Positions 27,576-35,702 of a DNA stretch of 35,702 bases are shown in pieces. The notes under the pieces were generated by a model. The model saw only the letters and a program-made list of their open reading frames with translations, ran no database searches and was not told the origin of the DNA. Source of the DNA: Chrysophaeum taylorii (taxonomy: Eukaryota; Sar; Pelagophyceae; Pelagomonadales; Pelagomonadaceae). Every line of letters begins with the position of its first letter. The first letter of the stretch is position 1. The stretch is taken from NCBI GenBank assembly GCA_029834535.1, contig JAQMWT010000273.1, positions 1 to 35,702 on the forward strand, written 5' to 3'. Position numbers and translations under genes: made by a program.

Positions 27576-28426
27576 GGCGGAGGATTATAGCTCTAGTGTG
27601 AGCAGCCAGATCATTAAGACAAGACAGGTGGAATGGCTGCTGACTGTTGCGAATTAAGGCTATCCCATGGTGTGACCGATCGCACAGCGCACAAATCAAC
27701 AAGAAGAAAGGGCGCGGTACGTCAAAGCAGTGGGATGCGTGTTGCTCAGACGCGAGATGATCCTCAATAATTTGGCGAATCCTGTCAGTTTTAAGTTCAT
27801 CTTCATTACAAATGATGAGCACGACTGGTGTGCCTGGCATATCAGTTTTGTTGTAGCACTTTGTACACGTCACATGTACTTTGACAACCCCTTTAATGGG
27901 TGGGAAGACGTATTCCCTCGTTAGGAGATATAGCAGGGGCGTTTCGAATACGCTTTTTTTTAACACACAACAATGAACTGAGATATTGTACGTTGTCTGC
28001 AAACTCTGTCTGTTGTGCTTCCGTAAGCAGCTGCTGCAAAGACTTAAGCCAGCACTGGGGGTACTTGTGTTGCGGAATAAGAAAGTTGGGTGGCGATGAA
28101 CCAAGAGTAGTAACGTTCCCGGACATCATCGCTAATACGTCAAACTTGGCGTGTTTGAGCAGGAAATACTCAGACTTTGCTGCTTGCGATTTAGACTGTT
28201 GTTGGGCAGCTGCTTTGGGCGCCTTGGGCGTCACGGGCGTAGATTGATGTCCTTGCGCCACCGACAAATAGGTTTGATGTTGCCGATTAGGGGAACTAGT
28301 CGGTGCAACGCTTGGAGTTGGAGCATTAAAAGGTGGTGACAGTGACCGTATACCACCACCACGACCCCGGTTCATGGTAGAGTGGCGTCGGCTCGCAGCA
28401 TCTTTGTTTTTAGTGGGCTTCATCAT
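27553..28426 (-). CDS. Cys/His-rich ORF, split by a frameshift at an A8 run
   Basis: Frame 1 starts at ATG 28424-28426 (the upstream GTG at 28465 is not credible) and is basic and Ser/Pro/Gln-rich (KAPKAAAQQQSKSQAAKSEY), then CWLKSLQQLLTEAQQTEFA. It stops at 27893. Frame 2 takes over at the A8 run (27952-27959) and continues to TAA 27553-27555. It holds HVTCTKCYNK and LLICALCDRSHHG, two CxxC pairs about 55 residues apart, then FHLSCLNDLAAHTRAI. This would fit a zinc-binding domain. Removing one A joins the frames into a protein of about 290 residues, so this is a mutation, a read error or a programmed shift. It begins 112 nt after the RNase H stop and overlaps the next ORF by 23 nt. Confidence 0.5.
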
Positions 28427-28538
28427 GAGAGGAATCTCCACATCACATTTTATGTGGCATTTCACATTTTAGCAAACCAGTATCCTGCGCATGGCAGGGT
28501 TAGTTTAAAGTCATTTCGGACATAATGGAGGGTAATGA

Positions 28539-29441
28539 TTAACCATCTTGTTGAGCTATGGGTTGTTGTAAGCCGAGTAACGTGCGAAATCTGCTGAAGA
28601 GTGGAGCTCCAAAGGGTTTGGTAAATCCATCGGCGATATTATGGGTACCGGAAACATGATGTAGGCGGATTCGTTTTAACTGTACGTAGTCGCGTATACG
28701 GAACCAGCGTGTGCTGATAGCTTTAGCCTTAGTCGCGCTGTCGGGGTTATTTGATAGATGAATAGCAGAGGCCGAATCTCCAAGTATAGGACTGTTACGT
28801 ATGAACGACATGTCCGATGGGAGGGGATTGTCGTGAGCATCATAATCTAGTAGCAGATCTTTCCCTGAAGGTTGGCGGAGATAGAAGTGAGGATTTATAA
28901 CGAATGCCATTTCCGTTAGCAATTTGCGTAACCAAACCACATCATCGGCACACATATTGAGGGCGATAAGTTCACTCTCATGCGTAGAAGTAGCTGTTAT
29001 AGGCTGTAGCTTAGACTTCCGAGTGATGAGAGAACCAAACAAAAAGATAGCGTAACCGGTTGTAGATTTGCGGTCTTGTTCATAAGAAGGTGCATTATCG
29101 GCATCAACGAATGCGACCAGTGGGTCAAAATTACCTGAATTAACTTGTTCTTTAGTGTAGTCCAACATGGTCGCCATGTCAGTACGATTACCAATAAGAA
29201 GTCGAAGATGGTCCATTAGAGCGGAAGAACCAGAGTAGTACCAGAGGCGAAGCTTACGATTTTCGGGCTTACGCAAGTAGCGGAGCGTTCCTGTTAGTAC
29301 TTGAACATGCAGAAATGCTGGATTATGCATTCCTCGAGAGCAACGACTAAGGCTTTGGGATAAATCAGGGCGACAAGCTAATTGGACAAAAGTAAGTTTG
29401 CCAAGTAAGGTAGAGAAAGTACGAAGAATAAACTTGTCCAT
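28539..29441 (-). CDS. Copia RNase H domain (C-terminus of Pol)
   Basis: 300 codons, intact. The N-terminal ~60 residues are the RT-RNase H connection (LGKLTFVQLACRPDLSQSLS, LTGTLRYLRKPE). The RNase H core follows: AFVDADNAPSYEQDRKSTTG (first Asp), STHESELIALNMCADDVVWL (Glu), GDSASAIHLSNNP (Asp), and TRWFRIRDYVQLKRI with HHVSGTHNIADGFTKP. All expected acidic residues are present. RNase H removes the RNA template during cDNA synthesis. The frame overlaps the end of the RT frame (29378-29441), so a frameshift near 29460 separates the domains. The protein ends LQQPIAQQDG, normal for copia. Confidence 0.9.
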   Translation of the reverse strand: MDKFILRTFSTLLGKLTFVQLACRPDLSQSLSRCSRGMHNPAFLHVQVLTGTLRYLRKPENRKLRLWYYSGSSALMDHLRLLIGNRTDMATMLDYTKEQVNSGNFDPLVAFVDADNAPSYEQDRKSTTGYAIFLFGSLITRKSKLQPITATSTHESELIALNMCADDVVWLRKLLTEMAFVINPHFYLRQPSGKDLLLDYDAHDNPLPSDMSFIRNSPILGDSASAIHLSNNPDSATKAKAISTRWFRIRDYVQLKRIRLHHVSGTHNIADGFTKPFGAPLFSRFRTLLGLQQPIAQQDG

Positions 29442-30469
29442 ATCAGAAGATGGCTTTTATACGTGTTTGATGGTGACATCGGTGTAGAAGTGGGACGTAG
29501 CTGCATTAAAATGGGGTACTCTTCGAACAATGCGTCCAGTTTAGCCTGACAATCTAGTGATATAGAGCCATCTGTTGTACGCGTTATGCGCGTGCCTAGG
29601 AGAGTATGGACTTCCTCGAAGGTGTCGACTGAGTATTCCTTTTTCAGGGCTTGCTGGAACTCACGACGTAGAGTTTCCGAAGTACAAGTAATGGCGACGT
29701 CGTCTACTGAGAGCGTGCAAATTAGAAATGTAGCATCAGCTCGGACTTTAGCGTAAATGCATGTGTCTGTTCGAAATCGTGTGTAGCCTAATGAATCAAA
29801 GAAGCTGTTTGTGGTTTGATTCCAAAGGGCAGGGCTCTGACGCAATCCATAGAGAGATTTAAGCAGCTTTGGGAGACGGCGGCCTTGGTATTTAGTATCT
29901 ACAGGATCGAGAAGGTAAATGCCTTGTGGCAGTTTGACGTAGACATGAGAATCGATGGGAGCTTGAAAAAAAGCGTTAGGGACGTCGACATGGTAGACGG
30001 GAAGTCGCAGGTGAGCTGCCAGCGCCAAAACACAACGGATGCCGGTAAGCTGTGCCATAGGACTGAATGTGTTGAAGAAATCGGTGCCCAGAGAGGCGAA
30101 GAATCCTCGTAGGACTAGGCGTGCTTTATGTTTGATGTACTGACCAGCAGCGATGGTTTTTATCCGTAGGACGAGACGGGTGTCAATAGGTTTTGAGTTG
30201 ACCATTGGCAGCGCTAGTTTAAAGCAGCCAAACTTAACAATGTCAAAAATCTCTTTAGAGATGGCAGCAACATAAGCTTTGCGATCAGCGTCTGAGAGAC
30301 CTTTGAGGCAGGTCAACGCATATTCATCAATTTTGATATCTTTGGCTTGAATCTTGTATTCGCCCGAACCAACCGTGTTAGGGGCATCGAGTAACGTCAG
30401 ATGAGTAATCGAATAAAGCGATATTATCGTGCAGATGAGCATGATCGGGATCTTCGACGAGTTGAACAA
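29378..30469 (-). CDS. Copia reverse transcriptase domain, minus strand
   Basis: A long open frame with no credible ATG (the first codon used is TTG), as expected for an internal part of a polyprotein. Motifs in order: RLVLRIKTIAAGQYIKHKAR, LVLRGFFASLGTDFFNTFSP, LPVYHVDVPNAFFQAPI (motif A Asp), GLRQSPALWN, and CTLSVDDVAITC (catalytic pair; copia usually has YVDD, here SVDD). LLGTRITRTTDGSISL follows. The frame then leaves the RNase H frame around 29460. The catalytic aspartates are intact, so apart from the frameshifts this copy could be recent. It is the best preserved RT of the window. Confidence 0.9.
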   Translation of the reverse strand: MFNSSKIPIMLICTIISLYSITHLTLLDAPNTVGSGEYKIQAKDIKIDEYALTCLKGLSDADRKAYVAAISKEIFDIVKFGCFKLALPMVNSKPIDTRLVLRIKTIAAGQYIKHKARLVLRGFFASLGTDFFNTFSPMAQLTGIRCVLALAAHLRLPVYHVDVPNAFFQAPIDSHVYVKLPQGIYLLDPVDTKYQGRRLPKLLKSLYGLRQSPALWNQTTNSFFDSLGYTRFRTDTCIYAKVRADATFLICTLSVDDVAITCTSETLRREFQQALKKEYSVDTFEEVHTLLGTRITRTTDGSISLDCQAKLDALFEEYPILMQLRPTSTPMSPSNTYKSHLLIWTSLFFVLSLPYLANLLLSN

Positions 30470-30800
30470 CTAGTAGAGGAGCATCACCAAGGTGGGCTTC
30501 AATGTAATGCGATTGTACGGTGATATAGTCTTCGATGGCGGAGAGATGAGGCTCGGAAGCACCATAAGAAGCGTCATTATGATCCAACATGGAATGGGGC
30601 GTGAACAAAGCATAAGCATATTGAGCGGGAGGAACTTGAAAGGCGTGAGCATGTTCAGAAACTAACTGAACGAGAGCTCGAGGAAGGTGAAATCGGCAAG
30701 GTTGACGTCGTCGTAGAAGTGGACATGGGGAGCATCAGGCGATGGGTGGCTATGGCTCCTATGACACATAACTGAAGAGGACTGTGGAATCGCTTGGTGC
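30378..30800 (-). pseudogene. Copia linker upstream of RT, frameshifted
   Basis: The frame 30608-30378 (SEPHLSAIEDYITVQSHYIE, DAPLLVVQLVEDPDHAH, ending SSDVTRCP) overlaps the RT frame start. It precedes the RT motif as linkers between integrase and RT do. Upstream the same frame extends to about 30690 (LVSEHAHAFQVPPAQYAYAL). One-base shifts separate these from the RT frame. Integrase, protease and Gag are not found upstream: gypsy sequence begins at 31189. Confidence 0.5.
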
Positions 30801-30849
30801 ACATGGTGATTGTGGCGTAAGGAGAATTTTAGGGGCTACCTGGCGTGCC

Positions 30850-30867
30850 TTCGAATCCTGGCTCGCC
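30850..30867 (-). promoter_or_regulatory. tRNA-complementary, primer-binding-site-like sequence (weak)
   Basis: The plus strand reads TTCGAATCCTGGCTCGCC, like a tRNA 3' end (T loop, stem and CC of CCA). On the minus strand this would be a primer-binding site starting GGCGAGCC, with C in place of the first T of TGG. It lies upstream (on the minus strand) of the copia fragment. It could be chance. Confidence 0.2.
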
Positions 30868-31039
30868 GATCGCGTCCGTGCCCTTGGTGGGATCACTGGA
30901 CGAGGATGGCCGTTCTCCCGCCACGCGACCACAAACAACTTCCGTGCCTGGTCCTCTCAACTTGAGGATCGGCTGTTGCTTTATGATCAAGGATAATCGA
31001 AAATCGGAAATCAGGGTGACACATGTCACGGAAAAGGAA

Positions 31040-31069
31040 GATGATGTCATAGAAAACTCTGACATCATC
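31040..31069. repeat. Perfect 10-bp inverted repeat
   Basis: GATGATGTCA and TGACATCATC separated by 10 bases. It lies between the copia and gypsy remnants. Each arm contains TGATGTCA/TGACATCA, resembling the bZIP ATF/CRE site. Confidence 0.8.
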
Positions 31070-31188
31070 GGAACGGAGTAGGGTGCCCCTGATAAGGGGG
31101 GGGGCCTAGAAGAGGGGTAAGCCTTAGGAGGCGGGAGTTGCCGCCACAGGACTCCCCTGGTAAGAATTCGAGCTGCCCCAGCGAGGTG

Positions 31189-32510
31189 CTAGCGCGAGGA
31201 GCGCGGCTTCGCCTTACGAGCATCTCGTGAACGAATCTTCTGGTAAACGCGGGTGATGATCGGTTCAGGAACTCGACCACTGCGTAAAGTAAACTTGGGG
31301 ACCAACACGTCAATCTCGTACGGAGCGAAATCCGTGACACAAGGAGTTGTGTTGGAGGAAATTCGGGACTTGTCGGTGAAACTTCGACCTTCAACATCCT
31401 TGAATTCGGGCTTGAGCTTGCGGTGCGAAAGGTGAGAGGTCGGCTTGAAATAAGCGACATCATCGTTCGGACCCAAATCAGAATAGAAATGTAGAGCAAC
31501 ACGATCATTTTGGTAATCCCAAGGCTCGTAAACTTCAGCAACATAAACCTTCTTGCGCCAATCGGAGCGCTTCCGGTCGGGAATTCGGAAAACAAAAAAC
31601 TTACCGTGCTGATACTCATCACGGAAGGTTTCTTCGGGTTTGCGGATGGCTTGATCAACAATCGGTGGTACCATCACAGGCGTGATCTGACTTACATGAA
31701 CACGCCGCTCTTCGGGCGGCGAGTCGAGAGACTCAATCCTATAGGTGACCGGGGAGAGGCGTTCCTTGACAATAAACGGCCGTCGCCATTCCGGTCGAAG
31801 TTTGTTCTGAAGGAAAGGGATGTAGAGCAAAACGTGCGATCCTTCCTTGTATTCAACATCAACATGATCAGCATTGTAAGCCAATCGCTGTTTCTTCAAA
31901 GCTTTATCACGAGCCTCGCGGACGATCTTTGTATAATATTTCAATCGTTCGCGAGTCTCGGCGACTGCATCAGAGCGAGTCTTCGGCAACAATCGTGTAT
32001 CAAAATCCATGAGCGTGTAGTCAGTCGGCAGCATCGGCGGACGGTTCAGGCGCAGCATAAAGGGAAAAATCTGCGTGCCTGGAATAAACTTGCGGTTGTA
32101 GCAAAACGCAATATAATGAGCAAAGTCAGGCCAATCCGTGATGTTCCGGCCTGAAGGCAAGCACGGAGGAAGGCCTTGATAAATCGGTTTGACACGCTCA
32201 GCCGGGTTCGACTGGCATGATCGGGAATCGTAGTTTGGTGTCGTGTGTTAAAGAGATGGCAAAACTCGCGCATCAACTTGTTCACGAACTCTTTTTACCG
32301 TTGTCGGTACGAATCATCTGGGGCAAGTAGCCCTTGAGGAGAATGTTAATGACAAAAGACTCGAGGACAGACTCAGCGGTCTATCGTTCAAAACATCCAA
32401 ATCAAGAAATGCGAGAACGGATCAAAAAATAAAAGGAGATACGTCTCGGGACCAACGCTGGGCAAGGGTCCAAATAAATCTATGCAGAGAACAGCACCAT
32501 CGCCATCGTA
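31189..32510 (-). pseudogene. Gypsy integrase, frameshifted, with C-terminal extension
   Basis: On the minus strand the core begins near 32505 with CIDLFGPLPSVGPETYLLLF (first Asp of D,D,E), reaches MIRTDNGK (second Asp, 32297-32308) and, after a one-base shift, EFVNKLMREFCHLF (32285 onward). The usual NG.vER segment reads as RLSVSNRFIKAFLRACL, with the expected glutamate altered. Then DWPDFAHYIAFCYNRKF. The last open frame (32160-31189) gives GSHVLLYIPFLQNKLRPEWR and RPFIVKERLSPVTYRI, the GPY/F-type region. A C-terminal extension YVAEVYEPWDYQNDRVALHF might be a chromodomain-like targeting module. Integrase joins cDNA to the genome; frame breaks and the missing Glu make this copy dead. Confidence 0.75.
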
Positions 32511-32919
32511 GACGGGCTGCTGCAAGAGTCCAGCTCGTTTCGGCTCAGGCGTACGAGCTCGCACGGTTCTTCCGACGTTGTCTCGTAGCGTGAGACGTAG
32601 CCAATGTTCATCGGATCCCTTTTCAGGTTCTTCGTCTTCCTCGTCTTCCGGCAGTTCCGGTCGTAAAACAACGACATTAGGAAGTGGCAGCCAGAGACGG
32701 GAACTCCTCGGTCATCAAGGTCGGGGGAGCTCTTGGAACACCAAATAAGCGTGGTTCAAAGGTTCTCCAAACTCGTCAGTCAGTCTCGATGACATGATCT
32801 CGGGTTGCGGGAGACAGTCAGGGATACTCATTCCCGGTGACTTTCCCGGCTTGTAACCAAGTTCAGGGTCAAAATTGGCGAGGCGCACGCCCAACGAGCA
32901 AGCTGCCCAGACGAGTGCG

Positions 32920-33300
32920 CGTCGCCTTACGTAAAAACGTCAAATTTCGGTGATCGGTCTCAAAACAGTCCGGTGCCCTTCGATGTAGGCTCGAAAGTGC
33001 TCTCTAGGGAAGTATAACTGCCAGCAGCTCTAGCCGACGGGGCTCATAATCCGCATCTCCTTCGGCACAGCTCGGCTCCAGTATTCAATACTCGTTCTTC
33101 TCGAGTCACTCTTCCGGCATCGTCCTTGACTCGACAACTGGAAGAGATATGCTCCAAGTCCATCCTGGGAAGCATCGGATCGGATCTGAAAAGGCAGATC
33201 ATAATCGGCGTGGTAGACTCCACGGGAATCAACAAAGCTTCAATAATCGTATCCCAAGCTTTCTGACACTCGGGCGTCCACTCGAACTTTACACCTTCGA
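32920..33300 (-). pseudogene. Gypsy RNase H, multiple frameshifts
   Basis: Read across three minus frames: FEWTPECQKAWDTI (connection, about 33290), then PFQIRSDASQDGLGAYLFQ (catalytic Asp motif, about 33190), YEPRRLELLAVI (Glu helix, about 33045) and TDHRNL (about 32955). Order and spacing match gypsy RNase H. It is not translatable as one frame. Confidence 0.7.
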
Positions 33301-33474
33301 GGCATAATTCGTCTCAACGGTTCCACACTCACTTCTTTGAGTAGCCCTTCACAATCGCGGCAGTATAATATCATGCGATGAAAGAACGATCTGGGTCTTC
33401 GGGGAAGTATTCGGTAAAGTACCTGGATCGGATCTTCTGCAGTGCTTCCAGCGTCTACTTTTTTGGATTCGGCT

Positions 33475-34303
33475 TCAAGCTCCTGGGGTAGAAATGTGTC
33501 CCAGAAATTCTATATCATCTTTGAGAAGGTGGAACTTCGCGGTTCGACGCTGACCCTCTCTGTGCAAATGACACACCACTTCGATCAAAACTTGTAAATG
33601 TCGATGAAGATTGTCGGATCCCATCATAATATCGTCAACAACCGCAACCAAGTCTTGATACATCCATTTCTCGAAAGGTACTCGCCATTTGCTTGCAGAA
33701 AAGAGCTTCCCCGGCGTCTTCACACCTAGAGGTAATCGCAAGAAAACTATGAGCGCCAATTGGGCTAACCATCGTGACAGCGCACTGCGCTGCCGGATCC
33801 AAACGAAGGTTGTCGGTATCCCCATCTAATATCATATGCATGTCCGCCATGTAGTCCCCCATTCTATCGTTTCGACGAAACGGTAAAGCATTTCCTCCTT
33901 TTCTCTTCTTGTCGAATGTTTGGCAACCTGGTCATGACCAATTGTTCTCGTTGAGCTGACGTAAGTCAACTGCGCACGGAACGCGTGTGACGTTCATTCA
34001 GTCCGTTTTTTTTACATGTTTTTTCTTCTGTCTTTTTGTTTTTTTGTTCTCGGAAGCATCTTAACACAGGAAAGCTGCCCAAGGTGAGTTGGCCGGACGA
34101 ATTTCCTTTCCCCTGGACCATCCCGGCACCATCGCTATTGCTTGCGGAGGCAATCGAGCTTCGCAGGCGTCAATCGGTAGGGCGTCATCTTTATCGGTCG
34201 CGGGATTCGCGTCTTTAAATCGTAGGACACAGGAGGCGAGTCCACAGGTCTCATAATCGGGTCGAAAAAGGCCCAAGAAATATTGCACACAGTGACGGAG
34301 CAT
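33475..34303 (-). pseudogene. Gypsy reverse transcriptase, frameshifted
   Basis: The N-terminal part is in the frame 34303-34061, ending RGKEIRPANSPWAAF, the gypsy segment before motif 1 (G.irpS.SPwasPv). Next, AVDLRQLNENN at about 33978-33945 (family VDyRaLN). The palm is in 33825-33475: LRLPLGVKTPGKLFSASKW, then YQDLVAVVDDIMMGS (VVDD where YLDD/YVDD is usual), FHLLKDDIEFLGHISTPGA. Together with RNase H and integrase downstream this fixes the Ty3/gypsy pol order on the minus strand. Several frame breaks and a pyrimidine-rich stretch near 34010-34050 interrupt it. Confidence 0.8.
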
Positions 34304-35702
34304 CAGTTTAGCCTCGTCATCTAAGTGCGGATTGTCAGGAATTCCCAGCTCCGCACAACGACATTGTCAACTTCTTCCTTCGTATGAATTTGAAACTTTC
34401 ATGCTCGTTGTCTTGACATGCTCAGGAGTCTGCGGCAGTGGTGCACCCTCGGCGTCGCACGGCGCATCTTCCCATGGCACATCGAAACTTTTTCGGATTT
34501 TTAGTTCACTTCCGGGTGGCTTTGTTGATCCTCTCGCCTTGACACGAACACTCGGCCGCTCTTAATCTCGGTTCCCGATCTCGCTCAGGATCTGGCGGAA
34601 CGTCTAAATGTGTGGGGGCCCAGCAGAAGAAAGCATGAGACGTCCCCGGCTCATCTGTGCAGGCGGAATCAACGGTACCTCTGGAGGTTCCTCCCATTTG
34701 GTGCGATCTTGAGATCATCAGTCGACACCCATCTTATGAACGTGTGCGCGTGTTTAACAGCGGAACTTGTACGTGACAAGGGTGGTTTCATCAATTTGTA
34801 AATAATAATCAAACGGTCGGTCTGCAGGACTCAACGGACGGCAAAGCTCCGCCGCTCAGGTGAAAATTTCCTTGGCACAGATGTGCAGATCGAGCTTAAC
34901 AAGGCCATCGTGTCATGGTGGCACGACGGGACGCCAAGGTTTCAACGAGGTCGTCCTGGAGAGGCCGGCCAACCAAAATCAGGGGGCATCGTCAGCAACT
35001 CCGAAGTGAAGTCATTTCCAAATCAGAATCTGTAATCGGAACGGTGCGGTCCTACGCGAAGCGGGGCACGCTAACAGTATAAGCTGTCGTCTGTCGGGCT
35101 CGTGATGATCCTAAATTGTTCATCTGAAGTAAATGTCGTTCGTCGGAGTAGCCAAGTGCTGCGGCGAAATTTGCGCATATTCTTGCAAGTCTTTGGACTG
35201 CGCGCAAATGGAGCGGAGTGGAAGGGGAAACCAACAATCGCACGCGACAGCTCATCAAACTGGGCGCTATGTCGTAGAAATTGACGACGTACACGTAAAA
35301 GGGTGAAAACGTGCACGTAAGAAATAATCGAAGCCTCCTGCTCTATCAACCACATGAAGAAACCAGCCATCTGCATATTTCATCGTCCAGTGGGTAGCGG
35401 TGACTCCCTTTTCCAACATCTCTGGAAGTCAAGTTGCACAGAGCGGAGTGTACGCAGGGTGGCGACGCGACCACCACATCGCCGACGACCATTCCCGCGT
35501 AGGGTAAATAAGATTCAATCAATCGTCCTTAAGGTTGTAAATAGCGACCACACAAGTGTGCTGCACCACAGGAATATTCGGAAAGTCTGTGGTGGATCTG
35601 GTTGGCGGTGCTCTCAGCAAACGTTAGCGACGAAAACCTGCCTCTTTCATAGGTTCGACAAAAATAACGGTAGATTTACCGTCCACGACCGGGCCGTTAA
35701 GC
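34304..35702. other. No confident gene (possible gypsy gag/protease remnants)
   Basis: By position this should contain the gypsy protease and Gag on the minus strand. Minus frames such as 35376-35071 (101 codons) and 34718-34506 (70 codons) exist, but I see no DTG/DSG protease signature, no zinc knuckle and no LTR. The element runs to or beyond the window edge. Confidence 0.4.

Overview
This window looks like accessory, repeat-built nuclear DNA from a eukaryote. I see no operons, no bacterial-style genes, no rRNA and no intact host gene. Every coding signature I can recognise belongs to a mobile element: Ty1/copia and Ty3/gypsy polyproteins, a Helitron helicase, and a short retroposon with a (TTAG)n tail. 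Most coding pieces are broken by frameshifts or stops. The mix of copia, gypsy and Helitron in intron-poor DNA of moderate GC would fit an alga (for example a red alga) or another protist, but nothing here fixes the taxon.

Layout. (1) 1-10782: a mosaic tandem array. An AT-richer module of about 300 bp is present six times. It is separated by runs of perfect GC hairpins, a second module of about 300 bp (three copies) and very CpG-rich blocks. The long overlapping open frames on both strands of these blocks are a base-composition artefact. (2) 10783-11312: unique sequence, nothing recognised. (3) 11313-14340, minus strand: two copies of a Helitron 3' part (helicase C-terminus plus a short-period tail repeat). 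They flank a 198-bp CAGA microsatellite and a minus-strand frame that joins a retropepsin-like domain to a segment resembling the start of a C5 DNA methyltransferase. (4) 14341-14800: three copies of a ~60-bp repeat. (5) 14841-17040, minus strand: two fragments of one gag-like gene family, cut by two TTAG-tailed retroposons. (6) 17040-18400: nothing recognised. (7) 18406-25330, plus strand: retroelement ORFs, including a coiled-coil ORF, a chimeric copia RT stub, a gag-like ORF, copia integrase C-terminus and RT, again with TTAG retroposons. (8) 25943-30800, minus strand: a copia RT-RNase H region followed, unusually, by two more ORFs. (9) 31189-34303, minus strand: a heavily frameshifted gypsy pol. 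(10) 34304-35702: no confident call.

How the pieces relate. The copia and gypsy fragments once encoded reverse transcription and integration. The TTAG-tailed retroposon has no enzyme of its own and must have been moved in trans; three copies keep target-site duplications. The order of insertions can be read from nesting: retroposons interrupt the gag-like gene and the plus-strand element. Two more copies lie inside the array and were apparently amplified with it. The most unusual items are the in-frame protease/methyltransferase-like pair, the extra ORFs downstream of copia RNase H, the retroposon family with clear hallmarks, and the hairpin-rich mosaic array.
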